NCBI GenBank assembly: GCA_011037195.1
Contig: JAAEAF010007817.1
Location: forward strand, 1-64,000
Source of the DNA: Triatoma infestans
Lineage: Eukaryota; Arthropoda; Insecta; Hemiptera; Reduviidae
Direction of reading: 5' to 3'
Length of the DNA: 64,000 nucleotides
Shown: positions 43,262 to 54,329 of the stretch, in pieces
Layout: each line of letters begins with the position of its first letter
How positions within the stretch are numbered: the stretch's first letter is position 1
Notes under the pieces: model-generated
What the model was told of the DNA's origin: nothing
What the model saw: only the letters and a program-made list of their open reading frames with translations
The model's database searches: none
Translations under genes and position numbers: made by a program

Positions 43262-43570
43262 AATGTTGTCGTGGTTGGGCCCTTTGAGCTTGAAAGCATC
43301 TAAGAAGATCAAAGATTTTTAAGATGATAGTCTGCTTCATTTTGGATTCATCGATCTGTTTCGAGCGTTCGCCCATCATTCAATGTGATAACACATACTT
43401 GCCCAGAACAAAACAGTTTACATATTCTCATTTAATACACTGAATATGCCTTCCTGTTGATGCCATAACCAGTTTATATCCTGATAATGCCCGGAACCGG
43501 TTTATTAATCATAATATGAGGCAGGTCATCACGGAAAAAGATCTGTTATGTTATATTAATGCTGTGGTCC
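43262..43570. mobile_element. Inverted-arm hammerhead-family element (copy 5)
   Basis: Left arm GTTGTCGTGGTTGGGCCC, GAGCTTGAAAGCATC, GATCTGTTTCGAGCGTTCGC, CCATCATTCAATGTGATAAC. The right arm carries the complementary series in reverse: CCTGATAATGCCCGGAACCG, GAGGCAGGTCATCACGGAAA, TTAATGCTGTGGTCCC. On the minus strand the left arm has TGAATGA-T-GGGC-GAAC-GCTC-GAAAC-AGATC-GATG, the hammerhead order with a mutated stem III. The right arm has CTGATAA with stem II deleted. An old, diverged copy; no clean TSD seen. Confidence 0.7.
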
Positions 43571-43574
43571 CAGT

Positions 43575-44635
43575 AATCTAATTACTTTTAAAAGACTAAT
43601 CAAAAATAAAAGTGATGAGACTTAAATATGTTCAAAATTTTTAAAAACCATTTCTTCGAACCCCTAAGAGATTTCCACACATGTCTTCCTCCAGTGTAAA
43701 CACAAATTCCAAACTATGACACCGTCAGCACTAAGAGAAAGTAAAACTTGATGCTGTTTTTTGTTGCAGTATAAATTTTACAACATTTGAAAGTTTAATT
43801 AAGCGTGAATTTTAAATAAAATATATTATATATCCCATGTAAATTATTAATATGAATAAAATATTAGCTACTAATATTGTTAATGAATAAAAATTATTCA
43901 TAAAACCATATTTACATTATTACAAACTCAGAAAGAAACAAAGATTGTTTTAAACAAAACAAAATCTTGTTTCATTGTATTAAATTTAAAACAAAAAGAA
44001 TGGAAAAGTGGTTTGAGAATAAAGGAAAAGCGTTTTAGATAGGGAAAGCGAGCACTGCTACCATTAAATGTGGGTGCGTGGTTTTTGAACTAAAGGGAAA
44101 ATCATTAATTAGAGATGCAGATAACTGTTGGCCTTACTACCATCAACAATGCTAAATTACAGGTTCACATAACGCGCACACACACACACACACATTCAGC
44201 TACTTGTCTGATTAATTCAGTTTACTCAGTTTTTATCAACTATCAATCTAAATAGTGAATAAAAAACAAAAACAAAATTGCCATTTCTCTCTCTTTATCG
44301 TAATTATTATAATTATACACCCATAAACCCATGACAGCCACTATCAAATAGAGGCCATTTATAGGTGTAATAAAATCCTGGTGAGAATCACAATCCCCAC
44401 GATTTTCTCTTACTGCAATTATTTCGATTCTAAACGATCAATTTTCTTGAAAAATTGCAGTTTGCATTTGCATCACATTATAAAGATGGTAGGTTATATA
44501 TTTTTTAATTTATTTGAGAGCGCTTTCTATATCAACATCTTAGGAAAATCTTTGCAACGGCCGTTTAAATTTTAAACCAACCTCACTTAAAACATATTTT
44601 ATAATATGTTCTAGGATTCGATTTAATGTTATTGA
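43575..44635. other. No gene seen; (CA)n at about 44,171-44,192
   Basis: AT-rich DNA with a dinucleotide repeat and no coding signal. Confidence 0.55.
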
Positions 44636-44642
44636 TTATTGA

Positions 44643-45310
44643 TTATTTAATGTCACTAGGATGTCTTTTATCTGGCCTATTCATACACCTGTAAAGATAA
44701 TCAGCAACATTATTATTTAGTGTTGAAAATGGATTTTTGGTTTCTGTTCTAAAATTAATAGAAAATTTATCTTTTTTAATATAAATCATTTCCAATATAT
44801 TTCTTTTTTTATTATTATTATTATTGATGGAGAGAATTTTGGTGTTTACTATGTCAGATTCATGTTTGTATTGTATGCAGTGTTTCGTTAGTGCTGTAGT
44901 CATGTCAGTCGGTTTTTTAGTTTTACAGTCGTATTTATGTTGGTACAGTCTATTTTTTAAATATTGAGATGTTTGTCCTATGTATGTAGCTGGGCATTGT
45001 AAACAATTTATTTTATAAATTATATCTGATAATAAAGTTGTGGGTGTGGGGTCTTTTAGTTTAGAAAAGAGTTTTTTTTAGAGGATTGGAGTTTTTGTGG
45101 GCAATGGAAAGGTTATATTTCTTGAAAATTTTAGCTATTTTTTCTGATAGACCTTCTATGTATGGGATAGATATATAGGATATTGGAAGTTGCTGTGATG
45201 GCGTAGAGGGAGTCATGTTGAACACATTATCTGTGGATCGTTGATATAGTATTTTTTGTATAATATGGAGGGGATAGCCATTATTTTTAAAAATGGCTTT
45301 TTATTTTTTT
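44643..45310 (-). pseudogene. Penelope-like element, C-terminal linker and GIY-YIG domain
   Basis: The minus strand reads KAIFKNNGYPLHIIQKIL, then YIEGLSEKIAKIFKKYNLSI (the linker that follows the RT thumb in PLE proteins). After a frame shift near 45,060-45,080 it gives DIIYKINCLQCPATYIGQTS, YLKNRLYQHKYDC, CIQYKHESD, ILEMIYIKKDKFSINFR and a stop after RHPSDIK. This is a complete PLE-type GIY-YIG nuclease: IYK and YIG words, the CxxC and H/C of the PLE zinc motif, the Arg of LKNRL and the catalytic Glu of ILEM. The RT palm is missing (5' truncated). The open C-terminal 86 codons are 44,903-44,643. Confidence 0.85.
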
Positions 45311-45499
45311 ATTTTAATTTTTAAAAATTGATCCGATCTACAATAATTTAAAATAAATTTAATTGTACTCTATATATATCATACTCTGTACTTAGTTTAT
45401 TTATATAGTTTAGTTTAAACAAATTTTTATTCTGAAATATTTAGGTTAAGTTCGTATTTTCTGTTGGTTCTATTTTTTATTGATTTGTATTTCAACCTT

Positions 45500-45546
45500 T
45501 GTACAGACCCTGTAGAAGGCAATAAATTTGCCGAAACGTCGGTAGA
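45500..45546 (+). ncRNA. Hammerhead-like motif upstream of the PLE, opposite strand
   Basis: ACC (stem I side), CTGTAGA (core with A6 changed to T), one extra A, GGCA-loop-TGCC (stem II, 4 bp, 7-nt loop ATAAATT), GAAAC-GTC (one C-G pair after A15.1-U16.1, loopless stem III, C at the cleavage site), then GGT pairing back with ACC. It has the same extra base between core and stem II as the 25,860 copy. It is on the + strand while the PLE frame is on the minus strand, as if an inverted pLTR lay upstream of the coding part. Confidence 0.5.
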
Positions 45547-45559
45547 AATTTAAGAAAGA

Positions 45560-46675
45560 GTTCTTTTGTATGACCGGACCTCAAAATCCATTTTCAACAT
45601 TGAATACAACGGTCGTAACGAACACCAAAAACATTATTATTTAGTTAATTTGTATAATTCCCTTGTAAAGGGAAAGGGAGCTAGCTTCCAATACTTCCAA
45701 TACTATAACTTACCAGACCCTTAATCACTTCTACCTGCCTATTCCTATATTTTTACCGACGACTATATGTACTATACAAACACGCAAGCGAGTTAAAAAT
45801 AGATCGTCAAAGTCACAATAGATTTGACCTTTGCCACACCCCACCACTTACAATATATGTATCTACTTATCTAACCCAATTATTACACGTATCTTTTTAA
45901 CTATTAAATAATAAATTAATATTAATTATATCTCTACTCAAACTTCTTTCTTTTCGTTAATATTTTCAATAATTAAAGATTTTCATACTTGTACTTTTTC
46001 GCTGATATCGTTTTACAATTTTTTTATATTTAGATCCATGAAATGTCATTGTGTTTTATATTACAATTTTTTTTTTGTTCATTTATTTTAATTATGAAGA
46101 TGAATAAATTGTTAATTTCTATTTTAAATGATATGAGAGATAAAACATTGTGTGTTAAATTCTATTTATTGCGTTGATTTTTCAATAATAACACACAGTT
46201 ACGATTTGTTGCATTTGAAATCAAGATTATTTACCTGTAATAGAGGAAAAAACCATCAAAAAATTAATTAAAATAGCAATATATGGTATAAAATTTATTA
46301 TGTGCTACAATATAAATTATTCTAAAAAATTATGTTTGTACCACAATCAGTAAAATTTGACAGTAAATATATTTCTTATAAATATTCCAATATATAAATA
46401 TGGTTTCCCCGTGTTATGAATCTTCCCCGATTTCAACAAACGTATTTTTTCTTTCCACATTTACTTTCCAACAATGTAAATATCAATAAAAATAGGCATC
46501 CATTTATTCAAAAACGGAGTATGATTTGGATATTCGGTGAATCTCATCAAAAAGCAAGTGGGTCAAGTTTTTTCTATCAAGTTTTTTCAGAAACTTCTCA
46601 TCCGGGAAAGTGCTACTCTACAGTTTGTAAACATTGTTATTTTAAGGAAAATTTGTCAATTAGATTGTAATTATT
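45560..46675. other. No gene seen
   Basis: AT-rich DNA. Around 45,560-45,620 GACCGGACCTCAAAATCCA and CGAACACCAAAAACATT may belong to the PLE terminus. Nothing else is recognisable. Confidence 0.5.
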
Positions 46676-46716
46676 GCAGTAAGCGAAAGTTGTGCGAGTG
46701 TTTCATAGCAGACCTT
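46676..46716 (+). repeat. Family A terminal fragment
   Basis: GCAGTAAGCGAAAGTTGTGC, then GAGTGTTTCATAGCAGAC. Diverged version of the family's 3' hairpin end. Confidence 0.55.
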
Positions 46717-46719
46717 TTC

Positions 46720-48810
46720 TTTACTAAAATTGAAATAAAAAATATAATTTCAATAATAAATTACAATTGATTCAATCTAAATGGAGAATTCCAGCAGGTT
46801 TAAATAAAAGAAAAGAAAATGAAAAACTTTGAGCTCAATAAAAGGTTAGTATTTTCCGGAACTTTTGAAGGTAAACTTCCTTAGCAGAACATTGTACAGT
46901 AAGCACAACAAGGGCTTAAAGGAGGGAAGAAAGGGATGAAACAGCTTTGGCAACCGGCCAGATAGATCCGGCTTTTCACCTCCAACATATGACGTCCCAA
47001 CCCTGTTCTTAGTTGGGTTTTGTGTTTAAGTGTGCGCTCGCGCGGTCGTTTGTGTCTGTGTGTGTTGCTCCAAAAACAAACTTTATCACGAATATCACAA
47101 CGTTCAAGTAAAACTACCAAATTTTTAGAAGGCGAAAATTCTGTATGGATAATGGAAAAGTGATGATGAGGCGCTTTACAATAATGTTTTGAAATTCTTA
47201 TTAAATACATGGATAAATAAAGTTTTAATGTTACTTAATTATTATTTTACAATGAAAACGTAGTTGCCTATAGCAGTGATCGACATGACCCTCGGGTCAT
47301 GTAGAGTGAGTGACCTGTCTAAACATTTCATGTGATCCATCTAATACTATTCTTCCTCAAGTTTCAAGGTTCAAGGTTCTTTTCTTTTTTCTTAATTGAA
47401 TTTTAATTTTAGTATAAAAAACGAAATGTTACTAGTTAAATTTATTGACGCTAGCAATATCTAGTTTAAACTTGATAGAATGGAGTCCTATAAATAGTAT
47501 ATGCAGAGCCAAAGACTATAAAAGATCAATCTATTAATAATTTTGAACATATAAAGAAATAAATAAAATTAAAAAAATGTATGCATCGTAAACATTTATT
47601 TTTTATGAATGATTTTGCTCGGCCACTTAGTTGTAGTGAAATATGTAGGCGGAGTTGAATGATGTCTAGCGGAGTTACTAGAAAGTTTTGACAATGGGCG
47701 GAGCTTATAACAACCGTTTAGGTGTCACAACTAAGTTGCCGAGCTATCTATACCTTGAATGAAATTCATTCTTTTGGATGTTTTTTTTTCTAAAATTTTG
47801 TCCTTATATGCAGCCCTGTCAATTTTAATTTACATGATTGTAACATACTTTTTATAAATAGTACTTTTATTTTTTAAGAAAATAACCTGCGGAGGTGTTT
47901 GCTCGTTTTGTAAAATTTAATCTGGAAGAAATAAGGTTGCTTACTACCGTTCTCTAGAGTTGCATTTACTGTTTTCAATTGAAATACACTTTCGTTTTCA
48001 AGCAGTTCTTATCCTATCTTTAATCGTAATGCTTTCTAGCCTTCTTATAGGTGATACTTGGACAAGATAAGTCGGATTAAATCTAGACAAATGCCTCAAT
48101 AGGTCCAATTTTTTCAATAATTTCTTTGGCTCGTCTTTTACTAGTGGAATATTCATTAAAGAAATGCAGCAATTATCCTAAAAATAGAGATACTTAAAAG
48201 CAACATTAATCCTGCTGTATCAAGTTTAAGATCAATGTTTGTACAGAATAAGAAGTCCTTTGTAAAAAAAAAAAAAAAGTGGCAGGAAACTGATTTGGTC
48301 TTGCAAGCATTGATTTGTCTTAAGATGCAATTAAGAGAAGATTTAAACGGGTATTGGACAGATCCAGTTCTCATCAATTCTTTAACTACAATATAATTCG
48401 CAGAATATATAGTAAATTTACTAATATAATTTCCATGGAAACAGTATGTATTAATAATATACACCCTATCAACGACAGATCTATTAATTATTGCCTGTCA
48501 GAATTATACCATAAATCTGGATTTCATTTATGTTACCTTAAACCGATTATTAAACGGTAGTGAAATTTGTATCATTTAATTAAATTTATAATAGTTGAAT
48601 ATTAACGGATTTGATTATATTTGCATTTAACACCCCCAGAAAGGGTATCAAGATTTATGTGAAATTTCCATTGGAATATGCTGCTATATGTTAGTTGAAC
48701 GTTTTTCATAAGATCGGCATCATTATGTGACTTTTCTTTCTGGAGGGATTTAGAGATTTTACCTATGAACACTAACTTCTTAGTCTTATGAGAATTTCTG
48801 ACTAAATGGG
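46720..48810. other. No gene seen
   Basis: The GC-richer patch 46,890-47,090 (109-codon minus opening) includes TTTGGCAACCGGCCAGATAG and (TG)n. It shows no domain. 47,600-47,760 is also GC-balanced. Neither strand gives a supported gene. Confidence 0.45.
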
Positions 48811-48811
48811 A

Positions 48812-48860
48812 AAAATCTGGTGTGAAATATTCACTCCACTTCCTCATACTGCAATTCTTA
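48812..48860 (-). repeat. Family A terminal fragment
   Basis: AAAATCTGGTGTGAAATATT, then CACTCCACTTCCTCATACTG. The reverse-orientation hairpin end plus terminal word. Confidence 0.6.
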
Positions 48861-48861
48861 T

Positions 48862-49280
48862 AGATAACTTTTTAATTCCTCTTATTGAGACTCGGCATGA
48901 GATCACAAAGTTAAGTTGAGATTGCAATGCATTTATATTGAAATATAAAGTGTCAAAGGGTATACAAAAAAAAAAAAATTATAAAGTAAATAATTGATAA
49001 ATTATTAACTAGAGACTTTGAATAACTATTATTATTAAAAAAGGAACTTCCTTTCAAGGAGAGGATATATTATGAAAATGAATCGACATATACAAACGAT
49101 ATTACTTCTTTTTCAGTCACAAAATTCATCACTCATCTATTTCAGCCTTTACTTATAAATTCCTTTCCCCAAACCCTGGCATAGTGGAAGTAACGGAAAT
49201 TCCTGTTATTCTAACTACAAAGGTATTTTACCATCCCAACAGATTATTATTGTTTTTCCCAACCTCTAAAAAAAAAATTA
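48862..49280. other. No gene seen
   Basis: AT-rich spacer with A tracts. Confidence 0.5.
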
Positions 49281-49281
49281 T

Positions 49282-50326
49282 AAAAAATCTGGTATGAAAC
49301 ACACAACTTTCTCTTACTCCATTTCTCAAAATTATAATTGACAAATTTTATAGTTTGTGTATCAAATTTAATGAAATACGTCGAAAAATGAAAAAACAGT
49401 TCAGTAAAAGCGCACTTCCGGTTTACTAATTTTCTTGAAACTCGGAATTTTGGCTATCTATTTATTTCTAATTAATTTTGTTTCGATGATAGAATTGTAT
49501 AATCAACTATGATGGCACTTTAAAGAAAAGCATAACCCCAGCCCTCCTCTAAAAGTGCCCTTAAATGAATTTTCCTAGAGAAATGTTTTAAATAAAAGTT
49601 GTAGATCATTGTATGTTTAGTTTCAAGAAAATCGTTGGAGCCATTTTTGATAAAATCGCAGTGTAAGGGTGTTGTGAGGAGATGTTGGTTGTTGATGAGA
49701 GTGATAAATAACACCTTAATATAGGTATAAGATATATAATTGATATATGTATATATATAACTGACTGCCTTGGACTTTACACTTTAGAATTTAGAACTGA
49801 ACTGAACGACAGACTGACGTGGCTAAAATGATATGTACGGAGTGTGGATCAACAGAATGATGTCTGATGTGTAAGACTGAATTGAACAGAATGATTTCTG
49901 GACTGTCTCTCTCTCATATATATATATATATACTGGCCGAGCCTCTCCTCTCTGTGCGAGAGGGGCTGTTTGTTTCTCTCCGCTAGAGTGGATGAGTGGT
50001 GGGGGTTCACTGGTTCACTAAAACCCCTACATGCAGGAATGTAAAAAAAAAAAACTAGTAAATTGGTACTTCCGGTTGAGGAATTTTGGCAGATAACGTA
50101 CTGTCCAGATCCCATGGTGATACCTAAACGGAATAGTAAGTTTCAACTTTCTACGGTTTTTCGTTTTTGAGCTATGCTGTTCACATAACACACACAAAGA
50201 CCATTTGCTAAAAACCACTTTTTTGGATTCAGGGGACCTCGAAACTGCTATTTCCGGTGAAAACTCGATATCGAAAATTGACACGATTACAATACTTCCT
50301 CTTACTTGGGAGTAAGGACAAAGTAA
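49282..50326 (-). repeat. Family A element interrupted by a solo LTR
   Basis: On the minus strand the element starts at 50,326 (TTACTTTGTCCTTACTCCCA, GTAAGAGGAAGTATTGTAAT), passes through the usual words (TTTCACCGGAAATAGC, AAAAAGTGGTTTTTAGC), and ends at 49,282 with TGAAACACACAACTTT-type hairpin sequence and A/T tract. A 370-bp LTR sits at 49,662-50,031; without it the two halves join within the AAAATCGCA/AAAAAAAACTAG stretch expected from the intact copies. Confidence 0.75.
49662..50031 (-). mobile_element. Solo LTR (370 bp) with 5-bp TSD
   Basis: Ends are TGTAAGGG and CCCCTACA (complementary, TG...CA), flanked by CGCAG at 49,657-49,661 and TGCAG at 50,032-50,036 (4 of 5 identical). Read on the minus strand there is a TATA run (ATATATATATATA at about 49,918-49,931), then GTTCAATTCAGTCTTAC-type initiator sequence, and it finishes CTCCTCACAACACCCTTACA. 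Length, TG/CA ends and 5-bp duplication fit a Gypsy- or BEL-type LTR. No internal retroviral genes remain, so it arose by recombination between two LTRs. Confidence 0.75.
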
Positions 50327-50329
50327 AAA

Positions 50330-50565
50330 TGTATTAATAATATTATAAAAAGCATAATTTATATTATTTAATCACGTATCACAAAATTCTACACATTACA
50401 ATATATAATGATAGTTTACCTGAATATGATAAATTTTGTGCCGCTTAGCCCTAACAGTAGTTAAAATACAAAACAGAATAACTCCAAAAATGAATTCTGG
50501 ATAAATGTTTAGTAATCGATTTATATCTGTGCGCTGAAGAAAAAGTGTTAAAACTTTTACGAGTA
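50330..50565. other. No gene seen
   Basis: AT-rich spacer with a C run at about 50,573. Confidence 0.5.
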
Positions 50566-50935
50566 AATTCCCTCCCCCCCCCTCTAAAAAAAACTCTCCG
50601 AAACTTGTTCTTTAAAAGTCGCACTTCCAATTATCTGAATTCTTCAAATTTTTAATTCTAGCCATACTTTGAATATAAGTTAATATTATATAGTGAATTC
50701 ATACATTGTACTGAATTGGTACTTAAGAGGAATACATTGCAGCTCCCTCAAAAACTTCAAAATTCAATTTTTCAGTAAAAAGTTCCAATAAAAAAAATGT
50801 TAAGAATTTATATATGTAGATTTTTCGAAGGTGAAGAAAGAAATTGTGGAGCCATATTCGGGGAAAATACGGGGGAAACTTGGAAAAACCATTTAGTAAT
50901 GTCGCACTTCCAGTTTGGTGGATGAGCCGTCTCAG
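50566..50935 (-). repeat. Family B module fragment
   Basis: AAAGTCGCACTTCCAATTAT, TTGGTACTTAAGAGGAAT, AAAAACTTCAAAATTCAATT, GGAGCCATATTCGGGGAAAA. Diverged modules of the same superfamily as family A. It is cut near 50,935 before the LTR at 50,999. Confidence 0.55.
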
Positions 50936-50998
50936 AGATGCGATTTTGAGATGCAATTTAATATTCACAGTTTTAATATATTTAAGTAGTTTACTCAT

Positions 50999-51416
50999 TG
51001 TAACGGCAAGAGAGAAAGCCAAGCCCGACCGACAGAAAACGGACTCTCTCTGGTACTCTCTCACTGGCTTATATACAGGTTTCCCACTCTAGCCTGCTTA
51101 AGTGAGAGAGTACCAGAGAGAGTCCGATGATGTTACGGCAAGAGAGCGAGAGCCAGCCGACCGAGAGAAAACGGACTCTCTGGTCTCTCTCACTTAAGCA
51201 GGCTAGAGAGGGGAACCTGTATATAAGCAGTGAGAGAGCTAGACATCTATCTATCAGCAACCACATACATCGCATGTGTCATATCTATACCCCACCTCTA
51301 TTCTAAAAAAATCATTACAGTCCAGTGCAGTTGTGTAAATAAGATATATTATAAAGTGTCTTCATATCTCGTCTAATTAATCAATCCCAATTTCTCTCCT
51401 CATCAACTCCCTTATA
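50999..51416 (+). mobile_element. LTR-like element (418 bp) with internal palindrome
   Basis: It starts TGTAACGGCAAGAGAG after CTCAT (50,994-50,998) and ends CAACTCCCTTATA before CCCAT (51,417-51,421), a near-match 5-bp duplication. It contains a TATA box (GTATATAAGCAGTGAGAG at about 51,219) and a polyadenylation-like GTAAATAAGATAT further on. The tail CTCCTCATCAACTCCCTTA parallels the other LTR's CTCCTCACAACACCCTTACA, so the two are related. No gag/pol follows. An unusual inverted duplication fills its first half (see palindrome entry). Confidence 0.6.
51040..51242. repeat. Nested palindrome inside the LTR
   Basis: A perfect 26-bp inverted repeat (51,040-51,065 with 51,101-51,126; begins CGGACTCTCTCTGG) is separated by 35 bp. 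The larger segment 51,040-51,126 is also inverted relative to 51,171-51,242 (ACCTGTATATAAGC and GCTTATATACAGGT). GTTACGGCAAGAGAG is repeated directly at 50,999 and 51,133. The result is a duplicated promoter region facing both ways. Confidence 0.85.
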
Positions 51417-51419
51417 CCC

Positions 51420-52800
51420 ATTAACTGCTACGAAGGAGTCAGTCAGGTGCCGCAAGGCGGTGGAATAGTTCCAGGTATCTATTTTAGTTTTAGGTATTAT
51501 GTTAAAGTGCAGCACTAAAAGTTTACATTTTGTGCTGATAGATTGCACCATTAACAGAACGATTAATAACATCCAAACACATAATTTCATCAAAATGAAA
51601 TTTTAACGTTGTACAATTCCCCTCCCCCTCTCCCATATAAAATCAATTGATTGTGTGATCCTAATGTTAATGAACTTTATCGCTAAGGGTAAACTGATAG
51701 AAAAGAGTTTATACAGAAAGGAATTATGTGACAAAAAACAAAGGAAATGGCCAGCTTGAGATAACAGTAAAAAAAAAGGACCGGTTACATTTCTATTGTA
51801 CCGTTGAAAGAAAATAGCCGTTCGGGAATCTATTCAGATAAGGATTTTCTTATTTTCCACCAACCAGGATACTTTTCTAAAAAGCTGAGAGAACTAAGAA
51901 AACTGGGTACTTGCTAGAAGGGTTACATGTTTGGTTATAGTTTACAAAGTTTTCCGAGCGAGTAGAAGCTTTTATTCTATTTATTTATTATATTTAATCA
52001 ATTTTAAGCCAGCCACTTAAATACAAGTCTTTGCGAAATTAGAAAATCAATATATGAAATTCAAATTATTAAACCTAACAATAAACATTACATTACATCT
52101 GCAGCAATAAACATTACATTTCTTAACTATACAATTAAAATCGCATACTGCATATGTAGATTCTCACCCTTATATTTCTGTTTTAAAACTTTATTTCCGT
52201 TTAAAAACTTAAAAAAAAAAGAAGGAAATCAACGTAAGGTAATTTCACTTTTAATCCTTAAAGGTAAATATTTATAAATTTTTATATAAAACAATTTTAA
52301 AATCTTTAATCTGCTTTAATCATTAAAATGAAATAAAAAAATTTTTCTTCCATTATTTAACCTGGATTTAAAGAGATTACATTTTAATCCTGATTAATTA
52401 AAGGATGATAGAAAACAAATTTGAAAATAAATATGAACATTGGAAAATATTTTCAATTTAAAAATGTTTATTCAAAATAAAATTTTTATGAAAAAAATTG
52501 GCGTAATATATAAGATAGGCTGTGAAATAATTTCTTCTTCAGAAGCTCTTTAGGGCAGGAGAGGGATGTGTGCGTTGAGATTGAAATCTATTGAAATTTC
52601 CTGTTCTACCTTAAACAGCTACTGAAGATGTTGGTATAATAAATTCTACCAATTAATTATGACACACCGTATATGAAATCAGATGGCAATATGTCGCAAA
52701 GCGCTTTCAAGAAATAAAAAAGAAGGTAAAGCTTTAAAGCTTTCTTCTCCTAATAGTTTGGCCTTTTAAGTTATTTATTAACTAAGAGCAGATAATTTTC
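51420..52800. other. No gene seen
   Basis: 51,420-51,480 (GCTACGAAGGAGTCAGTCAG, GGTGCCGCAAGGCGGTGG) is GC-richer and might be leftover retrotransposon leader; the rest is AT-rich without signals. Confidence 0.45.
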
Positions 52801-52805
52801 AATAG

Positions 52806-52829
52806 GTAAGTAAGTAAGTAAGTAAGTAA
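52806..52829 (+). repeat. (AAGT)n microsatellite
   Basis: Six GTAA/AAGT units lie just upstream of the two-exon ORF candidate. Confidence 0.9.
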
Positions 52830-52871
52830 AGTTCCCTTTATGTATCAACTAATCAAATTAAACGAAGTAAA

Positions 52872-53037
52872 ATGGAAGAGAAGAAGCGGTAAGTACTTTC
52901 TCTTCAGCATCCTGCCAACCAACTGGGGTACTTATTCTGTTACTCACAGGGCTCTGCTGCGCCGCCGAGAGGATGCTGAATTTCTCTTTAAAGTCCGGCC
53001 ACCACAACTTGACAAATTACCAAAGTTTCTTAATTAA
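52872..53037 (+). CDS. Candidate two-exon micropeptide, 34 residues (or small exon pair)
   Basis: Exon 1 is 52,872-52,888: AAAATGG start context, then a charged start (MEEKK plus two bases). The donor GCG|GTAAGTACTT is the full consensus. The acceptor TTCTGTTACTCACAG|GG ends a 61-nt intron (52,889-52,949), a typical minimal insect intron length. Exon 2 continues in frame only if the intron is removed (61 is not a multiple of 3): RALLRRREDAEFLFKVRPPQ, then LDKLPKFLN and TAA at 53,035. The peptide is highly charged and helix-prone, with no signal or membrane segment. I do not recognise the family. It could be a real small protein, an internal exon pair of a larger gene, or an old retroelement scrap. 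Confidence 0.35.
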
Positions 53038-53039
53038 TT

Positions 53040-53475
53040 TAAACAATATCATAATTAGATTTAGAAGGTCTTCCTCAACTAATATTAATTAATAATTGTA
53101 TTCCTTTTAAAGAAGAGCACTTTTACCAAAATCAACAGCTCAAAGGCTTAACGTCTTTGCATCAGGTTTGTTTTTCCTTTTAAAATTTATATTGATAAAT
53201 ATGAGGGCCTTTCAGTAAGAAAATAAACAACTAGTTATGTATAATACAGTGGCATATAGAACATAATAAACAAAACTCTCGATTTACCTATTTTTCGACA
53301 TCATATACATTTGTTAACTTGTAATCTCTCTCTAGCCTCTATGAAACTACGAACCACTTCCGCTCTTTGAGGTGATCAAAAAAAAAGAAATCTGATGACG
53401 CGACATCCGGTCTTTCAGGCGGATAGGTGAGGGTTATCCTGAACAAAAGTACTCCTTTCTCTGCAAACGACACTT
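53040..53475. other. No gene seen
   Basis: AT-rich, then a GC-balanced stretch (CTCTAGCCTCTATGAAACTA, CGACATCCGGTCTTTCAGG) leading up to the family A copy. No frame with a motif. Confidence 0.45.
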
Positions 53476-54032
53476 ATACTTTCTCTTACTCCTAGTAAGA
53501 GGAAGTATTGTAACCGTGTCAAAATTTTGATATTGAGTTTCCACTGGAAATACACGTTTTGAGGTCCTCCAGAACAAGAGGTCTTTTAAAACTGATTTTT
53601 GTGTATTTTTATATCTGTGTCTGAGTATGTGTATGTGAATAGCATAGTTCTCAAAAACGCCCAAATTGCTGAAAGTTCAAACGACATTTAAACCATGACT
53701 AAGATATCTGTCAAAATTCTTTTCTACCTTAACTAAATGAATTTTTCCCTTTTTAGCGATTTTCTTGAAAATGGCTCCAACGAATTTCTTTTACTACACA
53801 CATACAGAACTGTAAGTTTTATTTGGAAAATTTCTCTGGGGGAAATTCATTTGAAGTGTGTGTCTTTTGAGGGAAGGTAGTGGTTATGCTTTCCATTGAA
53901 GTGCTATTTCAGTTCATTATACAATAATATCATCAAAACAGTATTATGGAAATTCTTCTCGACCGTTCTTAAATGTTGGATAAGGATGGTAAGATTAGGC
54001 TTTTTTTTAAAAAAATTAAAAAAACAAATTTT

Positions 54033-54075
54033 TGCCAACGTTTCGACAAGTATATTGTCTTTATCAAGGCATATA
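54033..54075 (-). ncRNA. Hammerhead-like motif, left arm
   Basis: Minus strand: GCCTTGATAAA, GACAA-TATAC-TTGTC (stem II, 5 bp), GAAACGTTGGCA. The GGCA after the GAAACGTT can pair with TGCC before the core (stem I). The core TTGATAAA departs from CUGANGA, so activity is doubtful. Confidence 0.4.
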
Positions 54076-54288
54076 CAAGAAATGTTAAAAAATCTTCAAA
54101 ACATGACAACTTTAACTTAGGTATAAGTCTTAGGAAAAATAAAAAGTTGAGAACACCTCAACACCACAGAGAATAGGAACATATAAACCATAGTCGTTCA
54201 CTGTGAGGTGTTCTCAACTTTTAATTTTTCCTAAAATATAAGTTAAAGTTGTCATGTTTTGAAGATTTTTTTTAACATTTCTTGTTTT

Positions 54289-54329
54289 TATGCCTTGTAA
54301 AGACAATATATTTGTCGAAACGTTGGCAA
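54289..54329 (+). ncRNA. Hammerhead-like motif, right arm
   Basis: TATGCCTTGTAAA, GACAA-TATAT-TTGTC, GAAACGTTGGCA. Mirror copy of the motif at 54,033, with one further deletion in the core. Stem I would be TGCC with GGCA, stem III loopless. Confidence 0.4.

Noticed and set aside
46881..47210. 109-codon minus-strand ORF
   Set aside because: No domain; it ends in a Cys/Phe/Pro low-complexity run and lacks splice or start support.
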